Of a DNA stretch of 64,000 bases, positions 53,680 through 62,759 are shown in pieces. Source of the stretch: CAVQZC01 sp963718315 (GTDB taxonomy: Bacteria; Actinomycetota; Thermoleophilia; Gaiellales; JAICJC01); assembly GCA_963718315.1 (NCBI GenBank), contig CAVQZC010000012.1, positions 186,001 to 250,000 of the forward strand, read 5' to 3'. Position 1 is the first letter of the stretch; each line of letters starts with the position of its first letter. The translations under genes were made by a program, and so were the position numbers. The notes beneath the pieces are model-generated. The model searched no databases. It was not told where the DNA came from and saw only the letters and a program-made list of their open reading frames with translations.

Positions 53680-55353
53680 GTGCCCGCCCTCTACCGCACC
53701 CATCGCCCGCTCACCTTCGACCAGGTGGTCGGCCAGCAACACGTTGTGCGGACGCTGAAGAACGCGATCGAGCTCGACCGCGTCGCGCACGCCTACCTGT
53801 TCGCGGGGCCGCGCGGCACCGGCAAGACGTCGATGGCCAAGATCCTGGCCAAGTCGATCAACTGCGTGCACGGGCCCACCGTGACCCCGTGCCTGGAGTG
53901 CGAGTCGTGCCGCTCCATCCACGACGCGACGTCGATCGATGTGATCGAGATGGACGCGGCGAGCAACCGCGGCATCGACGACATGCGCGAGATCCGCGAC
54001 CGGGTGGCGATGCGGCCGGCTCAGGGGCGGCGCAAGGTGTACATCATCGACGAGGCGCACATGCTGACCAAGGAGGCCTCCAACGCCGTCCTGAAGACGC
54101 TGGAGGAGCCGCCCGACCACGTCGTGTTCGTGCTCTGCACGACCGAGATGCAGGCGATGCTGCCGACGATCCGCAGCCGCTGCCAGCGCTTTTCGTTCTT
54201 CCGGCCGACCGTCTCGGAGCTGACCGAGGTGCTGCAGCGAATCTCGGCCGCCGAGTCGATCCAGCTCGACGACGCCGCCACCCAGCTGATCGCGCGGGCA
54301 GCTGCCGGCAGCTTCCGCGACGGGGTGTCGACGCTCGACCAGCTGGCCACGGCGACGGGCGGCAACGTGACAGCCGCGGACGTCCGCCAGCTGCTGGGAT
54401 CCGCCGACGAGCAGACGCTCCTGCAGGCATTCGACCTGATCGCAGCCGGCGATGCCGCGGGCAGCCTGCGGCTGATCGACGAGCAGGCCGACAGCGGCGT
54501 CGACCTGGCCAGCCTGACGACCGCACTGGTCGGCCACGCCCGGGCGCTGTTCCTGACCCAGCAGCTGGGCGATCCGCCGGCAGAGCTGGGGCTGACCGCC
54601 GACGAGCAGGAGCGGCTCCGCGACCAGGCCGAGCGGGTGACCCCGACCACGGTGCACCGGTTCATCGACCTCCTGCGCGCCACGCTCGACGAGATCCGTG
54701 AGGGCGCCGACCCGAGGCTCCCGCTGGAGCTCGCCTTCGTCCGCACCTGCCGGCCGCAGACCGAGCTGTCGGTGGAGGCGCTGGCCCAGCGGCTGGAGCG
54801 CCTGGAGGCCGGAGCGCCGACCGCGCCCGCCGCACCCGCACCGCCGGCCCGACCTGCAGCTTCTCCGCCGGCCGCCCCCGAGCCCGCCGCAGTCGCTCCC
54901 ACCGCCAAGCCAGCGGAGGTCGAGCCCGAGCCGGCCGAACCGGCGCCTCCGCCCCCGCCGCCGGCACCCGCCGCCGCGGCCGTCGGGTCGGAGCAGCGCT
55001 GGGCGGACGTCGTGGTGCCCGAGATCCAGCGCCGCAACGCACCGCTCCACTCATTGATCGGCTTCGTCAGCGTTGTCAGCTGGGACGAGAGCGAGCTGGT
55101 GCTCGGCCTGCCCAAGGCCCGCGGCGCGTTTCGCCCGATGATCGACAGCGAGGCGAATCGCACGCTGATCGGCGAGGTGGCCGGCCTGGCCACCGGCGGC
55201 GCGCCGCCGCGCGTGCGGGTGGTCGTCGACACCAACGGCAGCGCCGCAGGAGAGCCGCCGCCGGCGCAGACCGACGAGCCCGACGCCCTCAGCGAGGACG
55301 AGGTCGTGTCCCGCCTCAAGGAGGAGTTCAACGCGATGGAGGAGACCCGGTGA
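53680..55353 (+). CDS. dnaX: DNA polymerase III subunits gamma/tau
   Basis: A 557-residue clamp-loader ATPase. Walker A GPRGTGKTS (about residues 44-52), the four-cysteine zinc knuckle in CVHG...CLECESC, Walker B VYIIDEAHML, and the SRC sensor motif IRSRCQRF. A proline/alanine-rich linker (about 375-430) precedes a C-terminal tau-like domain. The GTG start is 6 bases after a -10 box. Stop overlaps the ybaB start (GTGA). Confidence 0.97.
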   Translation: MPALYRTHRPLTFDQVVGQQHVVRTLKNAIELDRVAHAYLFAGPRGTGKTSMAKILAKSINCVHGPTVTPCLECESCRSIHDATSIDVIEMDAASNRGIDDMREIRDRVAMRPAQGRRKVYIIDEAHMLTKEASNAVLKTLEEPPDHVVFVLCTTEMQAMLPTIRSRCQRFSFFRPTVSELTEVLQRISAAESIQLDDAATQLIARAAAGSFRDGVSTLDQLATATGGNVTAADVRQLLGSADEQTLLQAFDLIAAGDAAGSLRLIDEQADSGVDLASLTTALVGHARALFLTQQLGDPPAELGLTADEQERLRDQAERVTPTTVHRFIDLLRATLDEIREGADPRLPLELAFVRTCRPQTELSVEALAQRLERLEAGAPTAPAAPAPPARPAASPPAAPEPAAVAPTAKPAEVEPEPAEPAPPPPPPAPAAAAVGSEQRWADVVVPEIQRRNAPLHSLIGFVSVVSWDESELVLGLPKARGAFRPMIDSEANRTLIGEVAGLATGGAPPRVRVVVDTNGSAAGEPPPAQTDEPDALSEDEVVSRLKEEFNAMEETR

Positions 55354-55670
55354 GCATGGATCCCAACAAGATGATGGCCCAGCTGGGCAAGATGCAGCAG
55401 CAGATGGAGGCCGCGCAGGAGGAGCTCAAGACCCAGGTCGTCGAGCACAGCGCAGGCGGCGGAGCGGTGACCGTGAAGGCGTCCGGCGCGCTCGAGATCA
55501 TCGACATCACGATCAAGCCCGAGGCGATCGACCCCGACGACCCGGAGATGCTCCAGGATCTCCTGGTGTCGGCCGTCAACGGAGCGCTGGCCGCGGCGCA
55601 GTCGCTGCAGCAGCAGAAGATGATGGGCCAGCTCGGCGGCCTCGGAGGGCTCGGCCTGCCCGGCATGTAG
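55350..55670 (+). CDS. YbaB/EbfC nucleoid-associated protein
   Basis: A 106-residue dimeric DNA-binding protein with the family core: N-terminal coiled helix KMMAQLGKMQQQMEAAQEEL and central sheet with VTVKASG and ITIKPEAI. Located between dnaX and recR as in most bacteria. GTG at 55350 is coupled to dnaX; an ATG two codons later also fits. Confidence 0.93.
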   Translation: MSMDPNKMMAQLGKMQQQMEAAQEELKTQVVEHSAGGGAVTVKASGALEIIDITIKPEAIDPDDPEMLQDLLVSAVNGALAAAQSLQQQKMMGQLGGLGGLGLPGM

Positions 55671-55688
55671 CCGGCCTGACAACCGCCC

Positions 55689-56279
55689 TTGTACTCCCCC
55701 TCCGTCGACAACCTGATCACGCAGCTTGCGCGGCTCCCGGGTGTGGGCCGGCGCACCGCGCAGCGGCTGGCGTTCTTCCTGCTGCGCTCCGACGCCGACC
55801 AGGCGATGGCGCTGGCCGATGCGATCCGCGAGGTCAAGGAGCGGATCACCTTCTGTCCGGAGTGCTTCAACCTGGCCGAGGGCGACCTGTGCCCGATCTG
55901 CCAGGACGCCCGGCGTGATCGCAGCCTGATCTGCGTGGTCGAGGACCCGTCCGACATCGTCGCGCTCGAGCGGACGCACGAGTTCCGGGGCGTCTACCAC
56001 GTGCTCGGCGGCGCGCTCTCGCCGATCGACGGCGTCGACCCCGAGCACCTGCGGATCACCGAGCTCTCCGACCGGGTTGCCCGAAACGGCGTCAGCGAGG
56101 TCGTGCTGGCAACCAACCCGACGATGACCGGCGAGGCAACGGCCGTCTACATCGCCGACCGGCTGCGCGACCGCTGTCGCGTAACCCGGCTGGCAAGCGG
56201 CCTGCCGGTGGGCGGCGACCTCGAGTACGCCGACGAGGTGACGCTGGGTCGCGCGCTCGCCGGACGCCGCGAGATGTAG
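55689..56279 (+). CDS. recR: recombination mediator RecR
   Basis: A 196-residue RecR with HhH motif LARLPGVGRRTAQRLA, four-cysteine zinc finger C..C...C..C in FCPECFNLAEGDLCPIC, and a Toprim domain beginning ICVVEDPSDIVALE. It loads RecA with RecF/RecO at gaps. TTG start at 55689 with no strong ribosome site. Confidence 0.96.
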   Translation: MYSPSVDNLITQLARLPGVGRRTAQRLAFFLLRSDADQAMALADAIREVKERITFCPECFNLAEGDLCPICQDARRDRSLICVVEDPSDIVALERTHEFRGVYHVLGGALSPIDGVDPEHLRITELSDRVARNGVSEVVLATNPTMTGEATAVYIADRLRDRCRVTRLASGLPVGGDLEYADEVTLGRALAGRREM

Positions 56280-56288
56280 CCTGCGCCG

Positions 56289-57641
56289 GTGCATCGCTAC
56301 AGCGACGAGACGGAGCGCCTGGCGCGCCTGATCATGCGGGTCGCGCTCGACCGGCTGCGGATGGAGCCGCCGCTCGACGGCCCCCGGCCGCCGGACGAGC
56401 TCGCCAGGCGGGCCGGAGCCACGATCACGCCGCAGGGTCTCGGCGGCGAGTCGGCCCTCGGCATCTGGAACGACATCCTGGCGCCGGCGACGATGTCGGT
56501 CGACCACCCTCGGTACCTGGCGTTCATCCCCGGCGCACCCACCGAGGAGTCGACCATCTTCGACCTCCTGGTCGGCGTCTCGTCGATCTACGGCGGCAGC
56601 TGGCTCGAGAGCTCCGGCGCCGTCTACGCCGAGAACCAGGCGCTGCGCTGGCTGGCCGACCTGGCAGGCCTGCCCGCGGCGGCCGGCGGCTGCTTCGTCC
56701 CCGGCGGCACGCTGGGCAACCTCTCGGCACTGGTGACAGCCCGCGACGCCGCGATCCAGCGGCTGGGCGGTGCGCGTCCGGAGCGGTTCCGGGTGGCCGT
56801 CACCGCCGAGACGCACTCGTCCGTCGTCTACGCGGTCGAGAAGGTGATGGACGCCGAGGTGCTCGCGGTGCCCGGCGATGAGCGAGGCCGGATGACCGGC
56901 GAGGCGTTGGCCGAGACCTTCCGCTCCGAGGGCACGCGCGGGGTGTTCGCGGTCGTTGCCACCGCAGGCACCACGAACCTGGGGATCGTGGACGACCTGG
57001 CCGGTGTCGCCGCGGTCTGCAAGCAGCACGGCATCTGGATGCACGTCGACGGCGCCTACGGCGGCGCGGCGCTGGCGGCGCCGTCCGTGCGCTACCTGTT
57101 CGACGGCATCGAGCACGCCGACAGCTTCATCGTCGATCCGCACAAGTGGCTGTTCGCGCCGTTCGACTGCTGCGCGCTGCTCTACCGCGAGCCGGAGCTC
57201 GCCCGTCACGCCCACACCCAGCACGCCGGCTACCTCGACCCGATCGCGACCACCGACGAGTGGAATCCGTCCGACTACGCCGTCCAGCTCTCACGCCGGG
57301 CCCGCGGCCTGCCCTTCTGGTTCTCGCTGGCCGTCAACGGCACGGACGCCTACCGGGACGCGATCGAGTCGACGCTGGCGGTCGCCCGCGCAGGCGCCCA
57401 GGAGATCCGCCGGCGGCCGAACGTCGAGCTGCTGGTCGAGCCGGAGCTGTCGGTGCTGGTGTTCCGGCGCACCGGCTGGGCGGCCGAGGACTACAAGCGC
57501 TGGAGCATGCGCCTGCTCGCCGAGGGCTACGCCTTTGTGACGCCGACGACCCACCGCGGCGAGACCTGCACGCGGTTTGCGATCGTCAATCCGCGCACGA
57601 CTGCGTCGGACCTGAGCGGAATCCTGGCCACCATGGACTAG
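56289..57641 (+). CDS. PLP-dependent decarboxylase (aromatic/glutamate decarboxylase family)
   Basis: A 450-residue group II decarboxylase. PLP-binding marks are the Asp in MHVDGAYGGAAL (Asp254) and Schiff-base Lys286 in VDPHKWLFAPFDCC, with TAETHSSVVYAVEKV upstream. Substrate could be aromatic amino acids, aspartate or glutamate. It begins 10 bases after recR and likely belongs to the same transcript. Confidence 0.88.
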   Translation: MHRYSDETERLARLIMRVALDRLRMEPPLDGPRPPDELARRAGATITPQGLGGESALGIWNDILAPATMSVDHPRYLAFIPGAPTEESTIFDLLVGVSSIYGGSWLESSGAVYAENQALRWLADLAGLPAAAGGCFVPGGTLGNLSALVTARDAAIQRLGGARPERFRVAVTAETHSSVVYAVEKVMDAEVLAVPGDERGRMTGEALAETFRSEGTRGVFAVVATAGTTNLGIVDDLAGVAAVCKQHGIWMHVDGAYGGAALAAPSVRYLFDGIEHADSFIVDPHKWLFAPFDCCALLYREPELARHAHTQHAGYLDPIATTDEWNPSDYAVQLSRRARGLPFWFSLAVNGTDAYRDAIESTLAVARAGAQEIRRRPNVELLVEPELSVLVFRRTGWAAEDYKRWSMRLLAEGYAFVTPTTHRGETCTRFAIVNPRTTASDLSGILATMD

Positions 57642-57677
57642 AGACCCGCTGGCGGGGTGTCTACCGGAGCCGCTCGG

Positions 57678-57683
57678 TAAACT
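57678..57683 (+). promoter_or_regulatory. -10 box of lysC
   Basis: TAAACT, 6 bases before the lysC ATG; leaderless start expected. Confidence 0.45.
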
Positions 57684-57689
57684 TCCGCC

Positions 57690-58962
57690 ATGGAAGCCGC
57701 TTCGCAGGCCACCAGCGCCGTGCCCGCCGGGCGGGTCATGGTGATGAAGTTCGGAGGGTCGTCGGTCGCCGACGCCGCCAAGATCCGCCGCGTCGCGGAG
57801 CGGCTGGTGGCCATGCACGAGACCGGCCGGCCCGTCGTCGGGGTGGTCTCGGCGATGGGCAAGACCACCGACCAGCTGGTCGCCCTGGCCGGCGAGGTCT
57901 CGCAGCGGCCGCACCCCCGCGAGATGGACATGCTGCTCTCGACCGGCGAGCGGATCTCGGCCGCGCTGTGCGCGATGGCGATCGAGGATCTCGGCCACCA
58001 CGCCGTCTCGCTGACCGGCTCCCAGGCGGGGATCGTCACCGACACCGTCCACACCAAGGCCAAGATCGTGGAGATCCGGCCCCGCCGGATCGAGCAGGCG
58101 CTCGCCGAGAACCGGATCGTGCTGGTGGCCGGCTTCCAGGGCGTCTCCACCGAACTGGACGTGACGACGCTCGGCCGCGGCGGCTCCGACACCACCGCCG
58201 TGGCGCTGGCAGCGGCGCTGGGCGGCGACTGCGAGATCTACACCGACGTCGACGGGGTGTTCACCGCCGACCCGCGGATCGTGCCCACGGCGCGCAAGCT
58301 GGACGCCGTCTCCCCGCTGGAGATGCTCGAGATGGCCGGCAGCGGGGCGAAGGTGCTCCAACTGCGGTCAGTCGAGTTCGCCCGTAACCACGGCGTGCCA
58401 GTCCACGTACGCTCGACGTTCTCGGATGCCCCGGGAACCTGGATTCGAAGAGGACCCATCCATGGAGGACGCGATCATCTCCGGCATCACGCACACGACC
58501 GACGAGGCGTACGTGACGCTGACCGACGTGCCGGACAAGCCGGGAACGGCCGCCAGCATCTTCAACGCCGTCGCCGCGGCCCACATCAACGTCGACACGA
58601 TCATCCAGAACGCCGTCACGCACGGCGACGCGGACGTCACCTTCTCGATCCCGGCCGACGACCTGCGCCTGATGACCGACACCATCGAGGATCTGTGCCG
58701 CGACCTCGGCCTGCACTGGCGGGTCGACGAGGGCGCCGGGAAGGTGAGCCTGATCGGGGCCGGAATGAAGAGCCACCCGGGCGTGGCGGCCAAGATGTTC
58801 CAGACGCTCGCCGAGCACGGGGTCAACGTCCGCATGATCGCAACCTCCCCGATCAAGGTGTCGTGCGTGATCGCCCGCGAGAAGGTGCCCGAGGCGGTCG
58901 CCGCCCTGCACGACGCCTTCGCCGCCGAGCTCGACCTCTCCCACCGAGCGGCCCATGCGTGA
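57690..58962 (+). CDS. lysC: aspartate kinase (one-base frameshift near 58446)
   Basis: About 423 residues after removing one extra base near 58446-58448. Catalytic kinase part: VMKFGGSSVAD, VVSAMGKTTDQL, STGERISAAL, GRGGSDTTAVALA and YTDVDGVFTADPR. The regulatory part with two ACT domains begins in the shifted frame at EEDPSMEDAIISG. Both halves are fully conserved, so the shift in this normally essential gene is probably error. The separate downstream frame could also be taken for a beta-subunit, but it lacks its own ribosome site. The stop overlaps asd by 8 bases. Confidence 0.93.
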
Positions 58963-59992
58963 TCTCCGCGTGGCAGTCGTTGGCGCCACCGGCGCCGTCG
59001 GTCCGGAGGTGCTGTCGATCCTCCATGAACGGGAGTTCCCGGCAGCGGAGGTGGTGCCGTTCGCGTCGGCCCGCTCCGCGGGCACCCGGGTCGCGTTCGG
59101 AGACGACCAGCTCGAGGTGCGCGAGCTGACGGCGGACGCGCTGACCGGCTTCGACCTGGCGTTGTTCTCCGCCGGAGGCGGAACCTCGAAGCAGTTCGCG
59201 CCCGAGGCCGTGCGCCGGGGCGTCGTGGTGGTCGACAAGTCCGGCGCGTTCCGGATGCACCCCCAGGTGCCGCTGGTCGTCCCCGAGGTCAACAGGGACG
59301 CCCTGGCCGGTCACGGCGGGATCGTGTCCAACCCCAACTGTTCCACGATCCAGCTCGTGGTCGCCCTCGCCCCGATCCACCGTCAGGCACGGATCACGCA
59401 CATGACGATCGCGACCTACCAGGCGGTTTCGGGGTCCGGCGCGCGGGCGGTCGAGGAGCTCCGGGAGCAGTCCCGGGCGCTGCTTGCAGGCGAAGCCGCC
59501 CAGTCAGAGGTGTACCCTCACCAGATCGCGTTCAACGCTCTTCCCCACTGCGATTCCTTCGAGGGCGACGAGACCACCGAGGAGACCAAGCTCGTGAACG
59601 AGACGCGCAAGATCTTCGCTGACGGCTCGATCGCGATCTCGGCAACCTGCGTGCGAGTGCCGGTCTGGCGCTCCCACTCCGAGGCTGTGTGGATCGAGAC
59701 CGAGCAGGAGATCTCGCCGGACGAAGTGCGGCAGCTCCTCGAGCATTCGCCGGGGCTGCGCGTCGTCGACGACCCCGCCTCGGCGAGCTATCCGATGCCC
59801 AGCGAGGCAGCCGGTCGGGACGACGTCCTGGTCGGCCGCATCCGCCGGGACCGGTCGCGGAGGAACGGCATCGCCCTCTGGGTGGTGGCCGACAACCTGC
59901 GCAAAGGCGCCGCGCTGAACGGCGTCCAGATCGCCGAGGCCCTGGCCGAGGGCGACCTGATCCGTGTCCCCGAGCAGGCGGCCGTCGCGTGA
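58955..59992 (+). CDS. asd: aspartate-semialdehyde dehydrogenase
   Basis: A 345-residue enzyme reducing aspartyl phosphate to aspartate semialdehyde. NADP fold VVGATGAVGPEVL at the N-terminus, catalytic Cys129 in SNPNCSTIQ, and the C-terminal LWVVADNLRKGAALN. Follows lysC in a lysine/threonine/methionine branch operon. Confidence 0.97.
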   Translation: MRDLRVAVVGATGAVGPEVLSILHEREFPAAEVVPFASARSAGTRVAFGDDQLEVRELTADALTGFDLALFSAGGGTSKQFAPEAVRRGVVVVDKSGAFRMHPQVPLVVPEVNRDALAGHGGIVSNPNCSTIQLVVALAPIHRQARITHMTIATYQAVSGSGARAVEELREQSRALLAGEAAQSEVYPHQIAFNALPHCDSFEGDETTEETKLVNETRKIFADGSIAISATCVRVPVWRSHSEAVWIETEQEISPDEVRQLLEHSPGLRVVDDPASASYPMPSEAAGRDDVLVGRIRRDRSRRNGIALWVVADNLRKGAALNGVQIAEALAEGDLIRVPEQAAVA

Positions 59993-60450
59993 GGGGACAT
60001 TCGGGAGGGCATCTGTGCCCGGTCTGCATCCGCGCCACCGGCGGCGGCAGGTGTGTCGAGCACGGCCCCTGGAAGTCCCACCAGATGCTGACCGGCGGCG
60101 ACCGGCGGCGGCTGGCCCGCGAGGAGTGGCAGCCCTACGAGCCGGCGGTGCACGCCTGCCCCCGCTGCCTGGGAGACGTCACCGAGACCCGGTCGGGGTG
60201 GGAGTGCGTCGACCACGGCCACACCCGTGACCCGCACGGCCCCTACGTGGTCGCCGAGTTGCTGTGCGCAACCGCACAGCGGGAGTCGGCGATCAGCCGG
60301 TCACTGCTTGCCCGCCGCCACCGCGCACGCGTGGAGCGGACGCGCAACCCGGTGGTGACCGTGCCGCCGCTGCCCAGCGTGGATCGCCTGGTCCGTGTCA
60401 CCGCAGCCGCCGCCGTGGTCGCAGGCACGATCGCATACCTCGCCCACTGA
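59989..60450 (+). CDS. zinc-ribbon membrane protein, unknown
   Basis: A 153-residue protein that starts with a GTG overlapping the asd stop. Two CxxC-type pairs (CPVC, ACPRC) and further Cys/His positions form one or two small zinc ribbons in the N-terminal 70 residues; a basic linker and a C-terminal helix (about 130-150) suggest membrane attachment. I do not recognise it. Confidence 0.65.
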   Translation: MRGHSGGHLCPVCIRATGGGRCVEHGPWKSHQMLTGGDRRRLAREEWQPYEPAVHACPRCLGDVTETRSGWECVDHGHTRDPHGPYVVAELLCATAQRESAISRSLLARRHRARVERTRNPVVTVPPLPSVDRLVRVTAAAAVVAGTIAYLAH

Positions 60451-60460
60451 CGAGCTCTGG

Positions 60461-61138
60461 CTAGATGTGGGCTTCGGCGATCGGCGTGGTGGTCGGCTTC
60501 GGCGATCCGCCCGCCGGCTCGACGGTCACGGCGATGACGTCGCCCTTGTGTCCCTGCTCTCGGAGCGTGAACCCGTTCGAGGCGGTGCTGAAGGTGCCCG
60601 CAGGCAGGGCGGTGCCCGCCGGCGTGATGACCCACGCCTCGTAGGTCTTGCCCGACGGCGGCGCGGACGGGCTGGCGAAGATCTTCACCGTCCCGGACGG
60701 CTGGGCGACGACGTTCCCGAACCCGGCCATGGTCGCCGTGCGGTCGTTCGAGAGCGAGCTGTGCAGCGAGTTGATGTCGCTTCGCAGGGCGATGTTCCAG
60801 ACCAGCAACGCGGCCACGACGACGGCCAGCGCCGGCACCGCAATCGCCGCCGAGCGCGGCCAGCCCGCAAACCACCGCCGGGACCGCGCACGCTCGGCAG
60901 GCCGCGCGACGGGCGCCGTCACGACGGGCTCGACCGCCGCCAGGATCCGGTTCCGTAGCTCCGGCGGCGGGGCGGCCTGCGGCACCGACAGCGCAAGGCC
61001 GGCCGCGACCGACCGGTACTCGGCGAGCTGCATCCGGCACTGCGGGCACTCGGCGAGATGCCGCTCCGCGGCCTCTGCCGCGTCAGCGTCGAGCCCGTCC
61101 AGGGCGTGCGCAGCGATCAGCTCGTCGAGGTGTTCCAC
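60461..61138 (-). CDS. RskA-like anti-sigma factor
   Basis: A 225-residue membrane protein. The N-terminal zinc-binding anti-sigma domain has H...CPQC (HLAECPQCRMQ), a helix crosses the membrane at about 95-116, and the extracytoplasmic anti-sigma-K domain follows, with YEAWVITPAG. It would hold the adjacent ECF sigma factor until released by proteolysis. Its start lies within the sigma gene (22-base overlap). Confidence 0.92.
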   Translation of the reverse strand: MEHLDELIAAHALDGLDADAAEAAERHLAECPQCRMQLAEYRSVAAGLALSVPQAAPPPELRNRILAAVEPVVTAPVARPAERARSRRWFAGWPRSAAIAVPALAVVVAALLVWNIALRSDINSLHSSLSNDRTATMAGFGNVVAQPSGTVKIFASPSAPPSGKTYEAWVITPAGTALPAGTFSTASNGFTLREQGHKGDVIAVTVEPAGGSPKPTTTPIAEAHI

Positions 61139-61734
61139 TCATCCTCCGGGTGTACGCCGGCTGCCGCGAGCGCGTCGCGGAGCTGTTTCATTGCCGCAAA
61201 GGTGCGGCTCTTGACGGTGCCGATGGGAAGTGCCAGCCGTTCGGCCAGCTCGGACTGGGAGTAGCCCGCAAAGTACGCCAGCTCGATCACCTCGCGCTGC
61301 TGGTCGGGCAGGGTGCGAAGCGCGGCGCGGACCTGCTCGCCGGCAACGCTGATCCATGCCTGTTCGTCCACCGGGACTGCCGGATCGACCCCGTCCCGTG
61401 CCTCGTCGATGGGATCCGCCCGCCGGCGGTGTTCGCGCCGTACGACGTCGACCGCCCGGTGATGGGTGACGGTGAGGATCCAGCTCGATGGTTGTCCACG
61501 GTTCGCATCAAAGGTCGCAGCCTGGTTCCACACGACCAGAAAGGCATCCTGCACGACGTCGGCCGCCAGCTCGCGGTCGCGGACGACCCGGAGCGCGAGC
61601 GAGTACGCCGCCTGTCCGAACCGGTCGTAGAGGCGGGCGAATGCATCCCGGTCGCCGCGCGCGATCAGCGCCAGGAGAGCGTGGTCCGAGAGGTGTTCGT
61701 TCTGCCCCTCTGACCGTGTGGTGTCGTCGCTCAT
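61117..61734 (-). CDS. ECF sigma factor (SigK-like)
   Basis: A 205-residue sigma-70 family factor: region 2 with RLYDRFGQAAYSLALRVV and DAFLVVWNQA, region 4 with LPDQQREVIELAYFAGYSQSELAERL and GTVKSRTFAAMKQLR. Paired with an RskA-type anti-sigma, as in the ECF19 group. ATG at 61734. The inverted repeat at 61745-61759 upstream may mark an autoregulated promoter. Confidence 0.93.
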   Translation of the reverse strand: MSDDTTRSEGQNEHLSDHALLALIARGDRDAFARLYDRFGQAAYSLALRVVRDRELAADVVQDAFLVVWNQAATFDANRGQPSSWILTVTHHRAVDVVRREHRRRADPIDEARDGVDPAVPVDEQAWISVAGEQVRAALRTLPDQQREVIELAYFAGYSQSELAERLALPIGTVKSRTFAAMKQLRDALAAAGVHPEDEWNTSTS

Positions 61735-61744
61735 TCGCCCCAGG

Positions 61745-61759
61745 TGAACAGATGGTTCA
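61745..61759. promoter_or_regulatory. inverted repeat upstream of the ECF sigma gene
   Basis: TGAAC and GTTCA arms are separated by five bases, 11 bases before the sigma ATG. On the minus strand it contains GAACC, the usual ECF -35 core, so it may be a sigma-dependent promoter element. Confidence 0.45.
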
Positions 61760-62371
61760 AGGTGCGCCGGCCGGCGCCGGGCTGACCACGGCGAGCCGCT
61801 CGCGCAACGCCTGCAGCGCAGAGCGCTCGGGAGCGGTCTCGATCGCCCGCAGATCGAGCCTCGCCAGCTCGATCCTACCCGCGGTTCTGTGCGCCTGGAA
61901 GCCGAAGTCGTGAAGGAATCCGGCCGGGAAGATGGTGCGGTGATTGAGGAACCGGCCCGCGAAGCTCTCGTCCCGGGGGTGCCGGTATCCGAACGTCTCG
62001 AGGGCGGCCACGCCGCGGTCACGGCACTCACCGATCGTGGCCAGGAACAGGCTCTGCAGCACCCAGGGCGTGTGGACGTCGGTCAGGTAGGCACAGGTGA
62101 TCAGCACCGCATCGCGGCTGGGCGGGCCGGCGGGCATGGTGCGGGCGCGGGCGAAGCGGTCGGACGGCCCATACTGGATCAGGCCGATCACCTTGCCCTG
62201 GTCGTCGGCGTACAGCTTGCCCCAGGGGCCGAACTCGTCCTCGGTGTCGGCCGTCCAGCGGTCGCGGTCCGCGGGCCGCGTGCCCGGGCGGGACTGCCAC
62301 CAGACGCACTCCCGGCAGGGCTCGGGCGCGTGCGGCGACGTGACACGGGTCAGGTGATCGACGCCGTTCAC
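61757..62371 (-). CDS. GNAT-like acetyltransferase family protein
   Basis: About 204 residues. A CREC cysteine pair and a tryptophan-rich start are followed by a GNAT-like core: KVIGLIQYGPSDRFARAR, VLITCAYLTD and a helix SLFLATIGECRDRGVAALETFGYRH. The cofactor signature is not strict, so the call is moderate. The GTG at 62371 overlaps the stop of the Asp23-like gene. Confidence 0.6.
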   Translation of the reverse strand: MNGVDHLTRVTSPHAPEPCRECVWWQSRPGTRPADRDRWTADTEDEFGPWGKLYADDQGKVIGLIQYGPSDRFARARTMPAGPPSRDAVLITCAYLTDVHTPWVLQSLFLATIGECRDRGVAALETFGYRHPRDESFAGRFLNHRTIFPAGFLHDFGFQAHRTAGRIELARLDLRAIETAPERSALQALRERLAVVSPAPAGAP

Positions 62372-62736
62372 GCCGGCGGAGCGACGTCGTCGACGACCAC
62401 CGCCACCTCCCCCGGCCGGAGGTCGATCATCGAGGCCAGGTACGCCCGCACCTGCCGGGTGACGTCCCGCGCCACTGTCGGGATGTGGGCGCCCCAGGCG
62501 GTGATCAGGTGCAGCTCGAGGTCGACCCGGACGCCGTCTCCCGAGACACGCACCCCTTTCGGCGCCCGTTCCGGGTCGATGGCGCCGCCCAGCGGCCCGC
62601 CGGCGATGCCCGCCACGCCGTCGACGTCCACCGCGGCGGCAGCGGCGTAGGTGGCGATCACGGCGTGTGAGATGTGAGCCGACGCCGAGGCGGAGTGCAC
62701 CGACTCGACAGGCCCCGGCCCGGTGGGCTCGGTCAT
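62368..62736 (-). CDS. Asp23/Gls24-family protein
   Basis: A 122-residue protein with the family core: ISHAVIATYAAAAAVDVDGVAGIAGG, then VDLELHLITAWGAHIPTVARDV and VRAYL with a C-terminal V.VDDV. The family is linked to envelope stress and cell-wall regulation in Gram-positives. The ATG is 7 bases after a TATACT box. Confidence 0.85.
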   Translation of the reverse strand: MTEPTGPGPVESVHSASASAHISHAVIATYAAAAAVDVDGVAGIAGGPLGGAIDPERAPKGVRVSGDGVRVDLELHLITAWGAHIPTVARDVTRQVRAYLASMIDLRPGEVAVVVDDVAPPA

Positions 62737-62743
62737 GGCAGCG

Positions 62744-62749
62744 AGTATA
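62744..62749 (-). promoter_or_regulatory. -10 box of the Asp23-like gene
   Basis: TATACT on the minus strand (62749-62744), 7 bases before the ATG at 62736; no good -35. Leaderless. Confidence 0.5.
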
Positions 62750-62759
62750 GAAGCGTCCG

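Noticed and set aside
58426..58962. Separate aspartokinase beta-subunit gene
   Set aside because: The frame starts within the kinase sequence and has no ribosome site. Conserved ACT-domain content continues directly from the catalytic half if one base is removed.
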